From Centropus unirufus (lineage: Eukaryota > Chordata > Aves > Cuculiformes > Centropidae): 64,000 nt of DNA. A program made the position numbers and the translations under genes. The stretch is from the NCBI GenBank assembly GCA_013397695.1, contig VYZI01000035.1, positions 3,557,179 through 3,621,178 of the forward strand. Direction: 5' to 3'. The notes beneath the pieces are model-generated. The model saw only the letters and a program-made list of their open reading frames with translations. It had not been told where the DNA came from and did not search any database. This document shows, piece by piece, positions 35,600-51,500 of this stretch; within the stretch, counting starts at the first letter, position 1, and each line of letters begins with the position of its first letter.

Positions 35600-38500
35600 T
35601 ATTTTTATATTCTATATTGATATCAATGGGTAATGAGAGGCTGTCTGGTCTTGCTAGTGTCAAAGACGACTAAATCATCATTTAGAACTGTACCTGAGCC
35701 AGAATTTATTCCTGCTTAATGTCTGTGGTAGAGAGGCATGAATACTAGAAAACATGCAGTTCTGGCAAATATCTGAATGAAAGTTATCCTAAATTCTGGA
35801 GACCAGTACTAGATATTACATTTTTGTAATACTCCAAGGAGTATTACAGCCACTGCTCGCTCTCTATCTGGCAACTGTTTTATGTTTTGAGCAAGGGAAG
35901 TCTCCTCAAATCTTGTTCACAGGCTTATACATTATCAGGTGTGCAGAAAATCAGAATTGCATGTTAAATTGCTTTTTTCTTTTCACTAATTTGAGTTAGA
36001 GCTTATGATTTTTACCCAGTGTTCTGACGAGTATATGATTAAAGAGGAATATGGAAAGCTTACCTGGTTTCATTATTCTTTGTTTTGGTTGAGTTGAGTG
36101 GGTTCATTTTGCTACAAGCAGCTGCAATTTCACACTGCCTTAAGAGTAGATCTTACCAGTTCTTGTCTAATGACAGCACCATTTAACGAGTTTTATGGAA
36201 TTAGATTCTGTCATGAATTTTAAGATCTCACTGGTTCACCACTGGTCAAGCAGGCAAGCTCAGAATGGAAGACTCAGAATGTGATCCGGGAATGAAAAAC
36301 ATTATTAAGAGATTGAGTTGTGGTGATGATGTTTCTGAACAGTAACAGATGCTCCTGGGTTGATTACAATCTATAGAAAGCAGATAGTCCTTCCCACACA
36401 TGGAGTATGCTTCCCTGGAAGCCTTCATACTATTCAAAGCTATACTTGGGGTGTCGCTGGTCCAATGTTAGTATGTAGAGATCATTCTCCTACAGATGTG
36501 TAGAAAGCTTGTTGTGCAGCATGTTCTTGGGGGTTTTTTTGTTTTTTTTTAAAGCTATACCTAGAAAAACTAAAACATGCAGATTGTTGCTGCCATATTT
36601 CAATCACAATAACAAACACTGGTAAAAAAACTGCAGCCCCTTTTGCATGAATGTGCATGAATATTTTAACAGTTTAATATAACTGTATAGCGGTGTATAA
36701 ATAACGTCACATCGTATAGTGAAGGTACTTTTTGTTAACTGATGCCTTTGACAAGGCTTGATGTGTAGCCTTCACCTCACAAATATGTATGAATAAAGTA
36801 ATGGTCAAAAATAAAGGCACTGATGCATTACATTAGCATAAAATTTTATGACCTTACTACTTTTGATGACTCATCTAATCTTCACTATAAACACCTTTAA
36901 CACCTCTGTTTATTGAGAGGGGATGTGTATTTTCAATGCGGAAATTGTCCAATTTATATCATGGTCTGATTCTGCAAAGAATGAGAATACTTACATTTCC
37001 TACTTCCTGTGCACAGCGTTTGGAGCAGATGGTAATATATAGCATGCTAATCGTATGGCAGAGGAACTTTCAACTGTGCATTGAAAGAAGGGAACAGAGA
37101 CACAAGGGTTGAAACTTGAGGTGGCTTCTACAGGCAATGTGAGAGTAAAATATGATGGAGCTGTGGGTGAAGGAGAAGAAATGATAAAAGACAAATCTAG
37201 TAGAACATGTGCCTACTTCTGCTGGAATTAGAGTGAACAGGTTACATGGTGCATTTTTGATGCCTGGGCCTTATATTATTCATAGTATTTTTACAATAAC
37301 TTAACTGTGATCTAACATGAAACTTGGATTCTGGGTATCTTATGATCCTATCATCTATTTGCATGCTCTGGTCATGATGAAAAATATGCTTTTCAGTTAA
37401 ATAGCATCACACAAATGTTTCCTCACGATAGAAAAGGATGGTACCTGCAATCGGATAGACAAATACAAATTGGTCAAGGTATTTCTTTGAAACGTGACAA
37501 TATCTGATGTTCTGGACACTTGCCAAATATGGCAGATGATCTCCATTCCAGGAACAGAAAGATTTTCTGAAAAACACCACAAACACTGCTATAGATGAAT
37601 GTTAAATTAAAGGATTTGTGTAAACAAGCAAAAGAGATATTATTTATTCATATTATTTTTATACTTATACAACATCTGTTTACTTGTAAATATTCCAAAT
37701 ATGCACCTATACTCAGTCTCCTATATTCATAGATATTATTTCAAAATAGGGGAAAAAAAGAGTTGTTGAATCCCACCCCTTGCAATTTTTTTCAGCTTAC
37801 ATTCTTGCCCACCCATTGAGGGAGGATCTTCTTTCAGTGCCTTCAGTATTTATGGCTATGTAAATTCATTGTGTTTACCTAATTCTCATGTATTAACCAG
37901 ACTCTTCTCAAACATGATCTTTGGTTTCTGAAAAGAATGTCCAAGGATAGTGAGGGTTGTCTTGTAACAACTGGACCGGGAGAAAAATAAAGGTAGAAAA
38001 AGCTTGGATATTTCATCACTTTGGTAGTTCCATGAGTAGATAAAGCTATAGCTCTATTTATTTTTTTATCTAGTGTAAGAAATGTCTGGGATAACTCAGT
38101 AGTTTCATAATTAAAAGCCTCCTGTTTGTACATTTTCTTCTGCACTTAGGAATCATCTATGTCTGCAGTGGATTAATATACTGATTTGACATTTTGTTGT
38201 TAAATCTTTATTCAAGACTTCCAGGTTTAATATATGTAAAATTTTTGAGAGGTTCTCAAAAGCTTTGCTCCTTTGACATCCAGCATTACAGTTTAATCTA
38301 AGTTATGACTCCAGGTGTGTGTGTAACCATGAAAAGTAATATTTTTTTCCTAGGAATTGGAAGGTAGCAAGCACTATTATTAATGGAGCTCTTGTAAGTT
38401 TAAGGAAGAATTTTCTACAGTCCAATTAATTGGAAACATGAGTAACAAATGAAGGATATTTCTGATTGAATGACAGTTATCTCCACTTGCTGTAGTGTAT

Positions 38501-41500
38501 TTTACATAAGCCAATCAGAATTCTTTGCAAATCTCAGATAGTCTTAGGTTGTAAATCCACTTGCTCAACTCTGTCAGGAATGACATGTGACACTGGCATC
38601 ATTATTTTCCCACACTTCTCAACTCTTTCTTGCATTTAACAATTTGTGGGGCTCTACTCTGAATTGATCTGGCTTAAAAAACCTGAAAAAACCTTTTTAA
38701 CCCAGTATTGGAGAAATTTTTAAAAAACCTACACCAATTCTGAAATCCAGGTCACACTGCAGCCCCATGAATAGAAATGTCAGTGTTGCATGGCAGGGAG
38801 GTAGGAGTGTGCAAAGAGGGAAAATATGATGGAAAACTCCTTGTACTAAGAGCCTATCACTTAAAGCCTGAAGCAACTGCCTTCAGCTTTATGGATTGTC
38901 ACAATAGGCAAGCAAGGTTTGCTGGAGACCATTTTAATTGAAGTTTGCATACTGACCTAACTCTTTCAGGTGGCCTTACAGGTGTTTTGTGGTGGGTTTT
39001 GGGTTTTTTTTGTGTTTTCTTTTTCCTCACCACTGTGGTGCGAACAGAGCTTAAACAATCTTTCCTTAAACTCAAACTGACTTTTACTTCTTAAATCAAC
39101 TTTTCAGAGAGAGGTACATAGGCCAATAATGCAGTCAGGAAGTCAGCCTGTCTCTCAGTCAAAGTATCGCAGTAGAGAAAAGTCCTGTGGTTTAGTTAAC
39201 CAATTTCTCAGGGCACTTAAGGGATCTTTTCTAGCTCATTTAACTGTTTTCCACTCCCAGGAAAACTATTACACATAGAACATTGTGAGGAGAATTTGTG
39301 CCTTTATCTGGATTTTAGGTAGTGATGGTTGGCATGCAGATGGGTTGTGCAGCTCAAGCAGCCCTGTCTCATTGTTTCAGCCTTTTCTTGCTTGACCACT
39401 CAGCACCGCAACTAATTGGAAACAGTCAGGGAAACCAGGGACAAGCTGTCTATCTAGTGCAAGAGACAAAGAATGGTCTGTTGACCTCATTTCCCATATG
39501 AAAGTGCTCCTTGCTCTTTTTGAAATATCAGTGAAAATATATACAATTTTCTTTTCTCCCATCATTGCATTTTGAAGGCCTTATTGAAAGCCTATTTGGA
39601 GTCACTACTTCCCCGTTGACTTGACTGACATTTGGATCAGGTCTTCCTAGTCAGAAACAAGTTCAGCCCCTGGAGTCTGTGCTTAAAATTTGCCTGGAGC
39701 CAAATGAATGAATAATTTGAACGGCAATTCGCATTGCCTTTGGAAACCATTTCTTTTGCTACTGTCAATGGAATGAGGAAGTGATATATACTGGAAAATT
39801 AGAACTCCACAGAGATACAATAGAAACACAATGGGTCAAATTTATTTGGAGTGGAAAAGGATAGCTTTCACTCCACTAGGTAAAAGGTTTGAATTACTTT
39901 TGAACACAGCCTGAAGAGAGAAGCCATTTTGTCAACATTTTCTCTAGACAGCACTGCAGGTAAACGTTGGATCAAATTAATCTTCGAAGTTCTCTTTGTG
40001 TAATATATCTTTCCTCATTTAAATTTATTATCAGTACATATAAAGAAGGAGTTCATATTCATTTTTTAGGATGTAGCCAGAAAAGCATAATAAAAGCAGA
40101 ACTTTTTTTTTCTTTATTCTGGTAGATAAGAGTTATTTCAAATAATTTCTTTCAAATTTGTCCAAATGTGCCTGGCTACAAGGCTATTTTTGCTGGCATC
40201 CATTGCTACCAAGTAAAGAGCAAAATGAAAATTAGTCATAGCCTGTGTGAATAGGATGAAGAAACAAATGAAAGATCTGCAACAAATTGACCTTAAATCT
40301 GCTGCTTGAAACAAATTGTACTTATAAGTTGTTGTGGAGATTGTCTTTCAGACTCTAATTTTTTCTCCTTCAAATAAAAAAACCCTATATCATGGTCAGA
40401 AATAGAATTTCCTTTTTATAAGATAATATTTAAAATTATATTAATTGTATTTTAAGAATAGGTGATATTTGTTCATGCAGACAAAACCACATAAAATAAT
40501 GTACTAAAAATGGACATTGTTAATCTATGAAAATACATCAACAAAGTAAATTTATTTCTAAAAATCTGTTTCTGAAAACTGAAAATTCTTTAATTTCAGA
40601 AATTCTGAAAATTCTCTAAAGACTGGAGAATTCTCTATTTCATCTATGTTTCATTTTTTTGTCCATGGGCCAAGTATTTTTTTTTTATTTTGCAGTTACT
40701 TTTTTTTAATATTAGAGTTATCTAGAGCTATATAAACATTTTTATATGTTGAGACCAGGATTACTGCAATTTGATATACTTTCAATCACATTACTGTAGA
40801 AAAATAATATCTCTATCTGAAAGAAAAACAGGAGATAGAGACCCAGCTCCAGTCCTATCCTGTTGAGGTGCTGGCTCATTTTTTACTGTTGACATCTATA
40901 ACAAAGGTGGCTTTCTTTTTGCCCAATTTAAGTTATGTATCCTAGCATCAGAATTGTGAAAAGTGAACAAATGCTGGCAGTCAGCTGGGAATACTGAAAT
41001 TAAAAAGTGAAGTAGCTTCAAGTTAATGTTTACTTTGGTCTGCAGTGTGTGACGAACCCCAGAGCACTGTGATGTTGCTGGCAGGCTGTTCTGGCCAGAC
41101 ATAACCACTCTGAAGTATCTTCATGGACAGAGAAACACAAAACTAGGGGTATAATCTGGAGTGTAATGGCAAGAAGATTGTCAGGGGAAATACCACGTCA
41201 CAGCAAAGGGAAGGTGAGCAAGGGAGTATCCTATTTGGAAGGTTTTTAAAAAAATCACTTTGAAAGGAATGATAAAAAGCGGACTTTGCTAAAAACTGGG
41301 CATTTGGACCTTCAAAATGTCGCTTTGAAAAAAATGGTCTTTTGTTTAGGGGCTAAGTGAATGTAACTTTTCTGCTGCTTAGGCTCTGTAGCTACCCAGG
41401 CAAACTTACAGTGTCACGAAACTTTCCTTCATTAAGAGACAGTAGGAGTCCTTCATCCTCCTGCTTCATCTTAAATTTGTCTTTTGCCTTAGGCCTGGAA

Positions 41501-42487
41501 ATGGAATAGCTCTTGTCTCTGTCCCTGGGGTGCACCTCTTCAATTAAGGATGTATCAGTCAAGCTGTAACATTTGGAAATCTTTCAGAAAACAAGGTTTC
41601 ACTGCATGATTCCTGCTGGGTCAGATCAGTTCGAGGGAAGGTGGTCCTTCTCTTATATGCTATCAGATGATCATGGGTAGTGAGAGTGGCTCATTTTCCT
41701 CTATCCCCCTATGATATTTTGTCTATGAGATGAAAGAATACATGCAATAGATGTATCTAGAAAACATTCTCTATAATTAAAGAAAATTAATCCTGAAGCA
41801 TTTTTTACCCCAAGTTAGAAGTAAAAGCCAAAATAGTGACCTTTTTTTTCAGTGAATGAAACCTATCATAAAATTCAGAAGTCAGTCCAAATAATCTAAT
41901 TTTCTGGTGGTAATCTCAAAATACTTAATAAAAGGTAACTTTATATGTCAAATGGAAACTTCATAAAAAAGGCATCAACTTTTACAGTTTTTGCACAATA
42001 TTAATGTATTTTGACATTTTTTATGAAAGATGTTCTACTCAGAATGTGGTATTTCTGCATCTGCTGCATTATTTTTCCTCTCCTGTTCTTGAAGCCATAG
42101 ATTTTTATTTCTTCAATACATGCTACCTAGTAACAGGAAATGTAAATGTTGAATAGTACAGTTTGATATGAGAAGAAAACCCCAACACATTGCTTCATAT
42201 TCCTTCCTATAGGTACTGTATGAGAATTCAGGAGAGTCAAGGCGCTGTTATGATGGGAGACAGGTAGTAAAACCAAGAAGTCTGGAAATGGATATTATAC
42301 CTCCTGTTGATGGAGGTATTCCTTCCTTTTTCTTTTGTCTTTACCACAAGACATTATAGGATCCAAACCCTTCTCACGTTAACAGAAGCTTTTGAAAAGA
42401 TCAGGATACCTGGCCAAAAATTAAAATATGACACGGTTTATATTATCTCTCCAATATAAGCTTCTCATATGTCTTCAGTCATGTTTA

Positions 42488-42512
42488 TATATATATATAC
42501 ACATATATATAT
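42488..42512 (+). repeat. Alternating AT tract
   Basis: TATATA runs on either side of a short ACACA core, in the GRM5 intron. Confidence 0.9.
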
Positions 42513-45500
42513 AAAAAGTTTCGGTTTTTCCTTCCAGCAGTGCTATGGGATGTGAAGTTACGTTACCCGTTTTTCTGCATGTGCAAAAAGACAGGCTATT
42601 TGTCTGACCTCTTTCTTTTCCTAAAGGGAAAATATAAGACTAGTTCAATGACAGGTTTAAGTGATCCAGAAAACGTTGAAGGTGGATCAGATGCTCTCTG
42701 GCTTGCATCTCTCCCTTGAAGGCCCACTGTATCGGCTAATAAGATACTCAAGTATCGAGTATTCTTGACAACTCCATGCCTACTGAAAATAAAAGGGATA
42801 TTTAGATGTTCCAGGTCTTACTGGATATGTGGATAAAGGCTTGGTTCACTCTGAGGGAATTTCTGTGGAGGAATTTTTATTTTATTTTTTCCAAATCCAA
42901 AAGCATTTATACAAAACTATACTTCAGCATGCTCAAGTAATTGAAAATGAAGCATCTGGTACATTCAATGATCTCAGCCTTGGTTTTCTGGAGAAGCTGG
43001 ACCTAAGCAATGACTGAGACAGGCTAGGAATTATGTTACTTCTGCTAAGCTACATAAGATTCAACCAAGTAGTGTGAGTGTATACTTATAACAACAAACT
43101 GCTATAGAGCTTAACGGAAGACAATGAAGGTAAATTGACCTGTGAACTCAACGTTTTCTCTTTTCCTTCACCATTCCCTATTTGACTGGTTCTTCAATTG
43201 TGCAGCCTTTGTCCTCCCTCTCTCTCTGGCCTCTTGCCTCTTAAGTAGATCTGTCTGAGTCATCCAGGCTAACATAGTCCTTTTCTTTCCCTGCTCCCAG
43301 GCTGATTTTATTACAGCTCTATGCAGTATTCATGTGTATTCAACCAAGAGTTTATGCAGATAGGTTCTGCTACGTGAGCTGTGAAGGGGCTTTTCAGGCG
43401 AGGCTAGACAGTGCCTTCTAGCACCTTCAAGCCTGTGGGAGGACAGACACCGAAATGGTGCTGACCCAGGAAGTAATGTGCTGAGAAGCCTCTCACTCAT
43501 GCATGGTTGGTTATGACCAATGAATGCTGAAGCCTTTCTATTTGCATGGGATGGTGTGTGCATCACACTAAGCCACACTATGAGTGGGAAGACATGTCCT
43601 AAACTCTGCGCTGCAGATCTACCTTTGCAGTTTGGTTAGCTTATTTCTCTGCAGGTTAGAAACATAGTAGTATCTCTTCTAGCCCCATTCAACTGCTTCC
43701 ATCAGGAGTGGGAGTCAATTTAAATTAGCAGAAATAGGCTATTTGAAAATTGAGAATGTTGGATTTGGAAAGTAAGAAAGTATGGTGGCTACTGGAGTAG
43801 AGAGTTTGGGATGAGGTGCATGGAAGTGAGAGAAATTGAGTGAGTTCTCTGCTCTCCCAAGCTACTTATCTGATGAAATTGTCGACATCAGCCCAGTGCC
43901 TTATGATGGAGAGGCTGGTATAGATACAGCAAGGTTGTAGTGAGCTGTACCATCATGATGCTGAGCTGAATTTGTTCAGTCTATTGTGAAGGTCAGCATG
44001 GGACATGACATTGAGGGGTTTCAGTCTCTCAACTAGTAGCTCAGTACTGGCGAGCTCAGAGCTACTTTGCATGGGCCTGTAGTCTCTTCCATAGCTTGCT
44101 GTGGACATTCCTTCACTCATCCGAAGGTGGGCCTTCTTAATGATTTTACAATGGTTTGGCATTTTGAAGACTAATAATTGGCAAAAATGAATGTCTGAAT
44201 CACTTGCTCCAAATACGCACATTTCAAATATGTAATGGAAGTGTTGTGAGGATAGATATGCGGTTTGTGTACGCCTGTGTTAACCATGCAAGGTTTGGGC
44301 CTTTAGATAGGGTATTCTGAAACACTGTTGAGAATAAATACCTTGATTGGCATACCTCCCCCAGGAAGGCAGAAATACAGAGGATGCGGGAAGCCTGAAA
44401 AAACAGAAGGCTTAAAAGCTGATTCCTTTTTCTCTTTTACACACAAGATTTTAACTGATTTTATTTTTTTCTACACTTGAACAGTTTGTAGAGTGGGCGT
44501 TACATCCAACACCTCTGTGTAACAAATCAGCCTACAAAATACTGACACATTGAATTTCATTAACCATGTGGGACCTAATTATGCTGCCAGCTAAAATATA
44601 GGTTCAAGTCCCTAAGAATCTGTTTGCAATATGTGCATGGGCCCAAAAGAACCTTCCAGTGTGTTTGCCTACACAAATCAGAGGGATCATTTGACATTTG
44701 CAATATGTATGACTTCATTGAGATGTGTGGAACCTAAGCTTTAACATGTAACTGAAAAGGTGAGTTTTTACTAACAAGATGGAAGGTTTTGGAGGAGAAG
44801 AGGTAATGTCTACCACGTGTGTGTGTGTATACTGTTAAATGAAAAAAAAAGTATTTTCAGGAAGTAGCATTTCAGCATTTTGCAGTCATGTCCATAAAGA
44901 ACATTGTCAAAAGGTAGCCACAGTCTTTATAGCTGTGGAGGATTGCCATCCTCTGTCTTACAGGCAATCTGGAACAAAGTGGCCTGGATTTGGCAGCTCT
45001 GTCCCTCCCCTCTATTTCTCTCTCTCGCTGAGATGTCGGGTCAAAGACATGAGCACTACGAAATGCCACTTGTAGCAATTTCATTACAGATTATATTACC
45101 AGACGGACTGTGAAGTGGGAGTGAACTCAGCAAAATGGATATGGGTGCCAAGAGAACTCCTAGGAAGAGTGGAGGAAGTAGAATATCAAAGGTCTCAGTG
45201 AAGAAGAAAGATGAGAGTATACGATTAGAGAAACAAGGTACAAAAATAGCAGTAGTGCTTAAGATGAACTGTTTCAATGGCACAGTTTCTAGTTCTCGGT
45301 ATTTAATACACCCTAGATCCTTTTCAGAAAATGGAATCTATAGAACCTGAAATACTTCACAACTTAGGCTCTTACTAACAGGGAGTCAAAGGATTGAAAG
45401 CTGGTATACTGTGCTGGAGGTTAATCATGCAACATATTTTGGTTCCCTGACCTATGGTCTTCCTTGTATTAAGCTATATTTCATGGCCGATAGCCATAGC

Positions 45501-48500
45501 CTGTTACTGTATGGGAAGTGTCATGTTGGCTCCTTCCCCAAGTTTTCTGTGTAAATTCAGTGGGGACCACAAGGCCTAAAGTTGTACGTCAGATCAGAAG
45601 TGAGAACACTGTGAGGAGATCTCAAGGGAGTAAATATTTCTACAGACAGTGCTAAATTTCATGCAAAAGCAAACCATGGAATACAGCAATAACTCAAAAG
45701 TGTGTTTTCATTTATAATCAGTTGATTTGTCCTAAATATGTCAAGTAGAAATGACTGAATTCTGCTTTGTAAAATGGCTGTTTAAATAAATCATGTTTAT
45801 AATTTCCCATAAAATGATGGTTTCTCTTTGGCCAGATAAATATGTTATTTTGATATGATCATGGTAGAGGTGCTACTAGTTTCATTACATAAACAAGAAG
45901 TGAGTGATTTCTTCACAGTTTTCTAGAGGAGTTTGTAAAAAATATCGTAACTAGAACTATGGCAACATTTGAGAACTTTTTGGTATGTTTTTTCTCTGCA
46001 TTAGTGTGAAAAATGTTTTTAAAGCATTTCCTTGTTTTTTTTCTCTGTAAAAATAGATAAAAATTTTATAAGAAAAGGGGAAGAGTTGAGAGCTTTTTTA
46101 AAGGAAATATGGTTCTCAAAATGGGGCCAGTGGGGGCTCATGCTTTATCATTTTCTGTTGGTAGAATTTGTTATAGTTTTATCTCCTATACACCACATCT
46201 CACGAAAGCCATGGATAAGACTTCACGCCCAATGGCTATTTTTGCTGTCCTTTAAAGACAGTGATGGTGACATTCGGAGTGAAACCTTTTTGTTAATCTA
46301 CATGAGAGTGCAAGAAGATGTTCTGACTTAAAAGATCAGCATTTTGCCTTGATATGCAAAATTTACCAAATAAATAATAAAACTGATTGCTTTGGGTTTA
46401 AATATAAGCTAAAAATATTTTGGGCAACGTACCAAGTAATTACATATCTTTGGGAGTTGGTCAGATTGTGAATATTTTCTATTTAAGGACTTTGACTGAA
46501 ATGTTTTAATCACTATAATACTGTACTGTTCTAAAGTCCACAGTGAGATTTTTAACTCAGTGTAATCTCTACAACTGAAAAGTCTCCAGAATGTCCTGAG
46601 TGACACTTTCTGATGGGAAGGACTTTCAAGTAAGCAATTATATTTGCAGCTTTCCTTCCAATCACATGTTTTTTTAATGTTATAAATAGTTTACAAATAA
46701 TTAATGAGTGGTTACAAATTACTTATAGAATACATATTAGTAAGGTACCTAACATTTTTTTATAGAAAGTCAGTAGTACCAAAGAACCTAGTCCTGCAGT
46801 TGAGCAATCTCCTGAGTTATTCAGGGATTTGGTATCAAGTAGGGATGCCTGACCTACCTGCATATAAACCGTTTGCAGAAAAAATAACCCTTGGGTGCTC
46901 AGCCTTGACTCAATGCTGTGGTTGCATCGCATGCTGTCATGTACTTCTGCACAGCACCCTAAAAGTGTATCCATGTTTTGCCAGTTTTTTCAACAAGAAT
47001 AAGATTTCTATCACAGGCCAAGAACTCTTTTTTTTTTTTAATATCACTCTATTTCTTCATGTATCACTGTGGTTCTGTTGTCTATTTATTTGCACTGAAA
47101 TCTTTTCCTCTCTCTTATTATGCATTTCAATATCACCTAGCATCAAGTTATGTTCACCTTAGCTGGTGCCCATATGTGTCATTGTAAATAATTTATGGAA
47201 AGAATATTCATTCCCAAATAGGAACGCATGCAGTCTTGACTTACTTTTATGTTAAAGTCTGTGTCCTTTTCTTTCATCAATTATTTGATATCTTTATTCT
47301 CTAGAGTGCAATGGAACTGGACAAGAAAGATGGCAGTTTCAGTCATCATATATTCTGCAGGGCTCTGGTTCAGCAAGAGCTCAGAACCCTTTTGCAATTT
47401 CTACTCTATACAATCCAACTGGCTAAGAAGCAGCAGATCAAAATGTATCTTTTGCTGAAAGATGATAGAATTTTGAATGCTTGCTTGACAAGTATTTAGT
47501 ATTATCTTCAAGAACAAGAAAAATACTGATGAAGGAATTGCCTGCTTGTTTTAATTACATGTTTCATCAAGGACTCTTAGTGTGCGTGGCAATTAGTATA
47601 TTCATCTTCTTCCTTGCAAAACCTTTCTCTGAGCAAAGCCCTTTGACTCTTTGGTCTTGACTGAAGAAGAAACAGCTGTATTATTAAAAATTCTGTAAAC
47701 CCAGCAGCTTGGAATAAACCTGCTGTTGGAGATCACTAATGACTAGGAAAATGCTGGTTCTACATGTTTATACATTGGATATGAATAATGGTACATGTAA
47801 GGTGCTGGTGGCCCAGAATTATATCTGAAAATTACAAATACCCACATGGAACTTAGGACATTATTCCCTTTCTGGTGTCATGGCCTTATACTTCTCATAT
47901 TTCTAAGTGTAATTCTAGTCTTTTTGAAAGAGATTAACCTGAAGTTGTTTGGGACAGGGAAGGAAATCTGCCTGGGCATGTGCACCCAACTAAATGAAAA
48001 AAGACCTATGGTTGAACTTAACACTAAACATTTTAACTGTCAACTTTCACCTTGCTTCTATTCTGGAGAGATGCAATGATTCCTATACAAGGCAAATTTT
48101 CTATAATGAAGACTGAATCTGAGCAGTGGATGCAGACTATTCTATGTTATTTGTCCTTGTCCTATCCCTTGTTCAGTCTGCCATTGTGCAGAAGCTCCTG
48201 TGCGAACATAAAGAGGCAGCATCCTCCTTCTGAGCTTTAAAGTAGAAAATTTCATGCAATTGTGAATTTTCTGTTACTATGCCAGAAGACTCATAATCTG
48301 CTTGTTCTTGAAAAGCTGGTACAAGCTAATCTTACTAGACCTGCTGATTTGGAGTACTTCATGATTCACCCTGTCTCCAACTGTGTCTAGGAATTATTTG
48401 GGGCAGTTGTATTTGGTTCAGGCAAAAATTATTCCAGGGACTATTGTACAAATTTAATGCCATAGAGATTCATATTTAAGTACTGGGAAATGTTCTCTGC

Positions 48501-51500
48501 TGTTGCTTTAATATACTAATATAATCGTTACCTTTGTTTCCAGGTCTTTCTTAACCTGCAGGCATGTAATGGAAAAAAACAGCTACGAATACAAGCACAG
48601 GCATACCCGTAGATTTTCATTCCACCCAAATCATTGCATAGACTTCTCTGTTTTCCAAGTATTTAATTTCTTTGCAACTCTCTACAGCTTGTTGAGATAT
48701 TTAATAGCTGAAATAGTATTATTGTTAAATTTTCTTTGTTTTATTGGAGTGAATAATGAGATACTAAAAAAGGCTAGCGTTGAGCTTACTCAGTTTTAAC
48801 TAATTTAATATATTTTGTGGAAAAATTATTGTTTATTGAAAAAGGGTTAATTTCAAAAGAAGAGACATGTGAGAAATTAAGAAAGATAATGAATTACATA
48901 AATTAAGCTACAGAGGTTCAGGAAACTAAGTATGAAACACAGCAGACACTAAGGCAAAGATGGCTTTCTAATCCAAAGTTTTTATCCCAGTTAATTGGTA
49001 TCTTTTAGAATGGAATGCACTGGGAATATACTTTTCCCATTGGGAATGGAAGGAAGAGCTCTGAAATCCTTCAGAAATTTTATTTAGATAAAGAATCATG
49101 GATATCCAAAATAGTAATGAAGTAAAAATTGTAAAAATAAAGATGAGGAAAATCTCACCCTTAAATAAAAACAGATCGCTATAGGCTACCATTACTCTGT
49201 ACAAAGTTATGAAGAAAAAAAGTACGGACTAAGTCAACAGTAAAATTAACTCAATTTTGGCCCTAATACAAAATAAATATTTCTTGGCATAGAAGTGGCT
49301 CTAGTTGGAAAAGATTTAATTTTTATTCAAGTTTATAACTAAATTGTCTCAAAGACCCTATCCACTCAACAGACAGTCATTTCCAAGTGGTGATTCAACC
49401 CTTCATTTTATTTAACCTCTTCATTAGTGACTCTTGGATTATTGCCTTCCTAACTTGGGTACTTTAGATAAGTATTTAAAATGATGTGTGATGAATAACA
49501 GTCTTCATAAAGATGAAGATTGTAGAATATTAAGGGAATGGCTAGTTGATTGGCAGAAAGGAGGTTATGGAATTAGAAAGGAATACAATTGAAGTAGGTA
49601 GTTGATGGTAGATAAAGTGTTGGATAATTTTGGTCCCGGAGGATTAAAACTAATTATCTGTGAAATGATAAAATTGACAGCAAAGTCTTTATCAGGGGGA
49701 CTTTTAGACTGTTTCTTGAGGTTTTTTTAAATAAAACATTGTTTCAGGGGTAGAAGAATAGAATAGGCAATGTATATGCCTCAATGCAAGTTTGTGCGGG
49801 GTGGAATGATCTCATTATCCAAAGATTATCTCTCAGTAGTATGTTTCCTTTCAAACAAATTTTGAATAAAGTTATATGGAAGTAAATATAAGATCCTAAA
49901 TATTTTTCATACTTTCAAAATTGAATTATTGAGTTTATTTTATTCTTTTCTCCCTAAATAGATAAAATGTACTTTGGGTTTCCTCTCTCCAGGTTTGTTA
50001 AGCATCTATATAGTGTTTACACAGAAAATTAGAATTAGGGTTTGGATTTCCTAGTAGTTGGAAAATGCTGCCCTGAAACTGATGGAGGCAGGAAACTGTG
50101 ACATGGAAAAAGAAGGCATGCCATTGCATAAGATTCTTCACATAAGTCTTGAGCGATCAATGCTGGCACTAGTTTCATGTAATGCTTTTGTAACTGATGT
50201 AAGTATAATTAGTTTGATCCCTGGAATTTTCTAATTATAGAAAAAATCATAAGAAAGGTGAAAAAAAGTAATTGTACAGGAAGAATTAGATGGTTTTGGA
50301 GACTGAGCTAAAAAAGATTTGTGCAAGGTATTTAAAATCATTCCTGTCTTTAGGTGTCTAGCCAAAAGAGTTGACTCCAGAAGCATCCTAATCTTCATCT
50401 GTAAATGAGTAAGAAATTCTGACACCTGCCAAGTGGGATTCAAGTTATAAGTGGCTTCCAGAGCAGTTTTGAACTGCATAATGTTCTCTATTGACTAAGT
50501 GTGAAGCTCAGAGTGATGAAGTTCCTGTCTTGCCTGTGACAGATACTACTTTTTCCTTACTATGTTTCAATTCTATGGTTTCCAGAGGGCTCAGCACTTA
50601 CAAAGAGAGGATGTGGGAGACAAAATAAAAAAGAGAATATGAAAAAGGAAAATGGGATCTCGGAGAAGTATTTTCAGGAAAAATGGAAGAATGTTTGTCC
50701 TGGTATACAAGACTCTGTAAATTATCATTTGATTGTCACAGACTAGGTGTTATTGATGCCTGTGGAGGAGAGAAACAAAGTGGGGACAGCAGCGGAGAAG
50801 AGTTATTAGAGTAATCTGAAGATCCTATCACAATATCATTAGTGTTTTTAAATTCATCACGTTGAATGGTGATGATGTTGGTAAGTGTAGGCTGAGTAAC
50901 AAAAGGATTTTCAGCTATCAGGTGAATGTGGCTAAAGCTGATTTTAAGTTACAGTGCACACATGATGTTCAGTAATGTGTTCTGGAACAAACATCTGAAT
51001 TTAGGTGCACCTGAAGGCATAACCTCCAAACCTTTGAAAATAACTGAAAGGAGAAGAAAATGATAATAAGAATATCAACATGTTTAATCTTGATGAAGAC
51101 AGTATGACATAATAAACTTTCAGTTAAGCCACAGTGGCATTAATTATCATTGAAAGGAACTGAACTATGTGGCTGCAAATAGGAGAACAGTAATTTATAA
51201 ATCAGATACAATACATTCTGACAAATCCAACAGAGGGAATACAGCCTGATATTAATATCGATGTCATCATTCAAATAAACCAATGGCTATGTCATGTTCA
51301 GGGAGGTAAGAAAAATGTCCTGTTACTCAATAACATTAGTTGAAGCAGATGCAATTCCTGTGACTTGTTCTTCATACTCCTATCCCTCTCTTTTTGAAAT
51401 CCAGCGTTCAATAAAAAAAGAAGGCTGACTTGAGTGAAATTTAGTTTTGTTCACAGGGGAGTCTGCAGATTCTAAAGGAATAATTTAAAGGCTTTGGGGC

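Noticed and set aside
46704..47162. 152-codon frame rich in Leu, Phe and Cys
   Set aside because: Translation of T-rich intronic DNA gives pseudo-membrane-like peptides, and there is no conserved motif.
47311..47499. Candidate internal exon after an acceptor-like TTATTCTCTAG
   Set aside because: The predicted peptide does not resemble the mGlu5 segment that should follow Gly227, and no matching donor or phase supports an exon.
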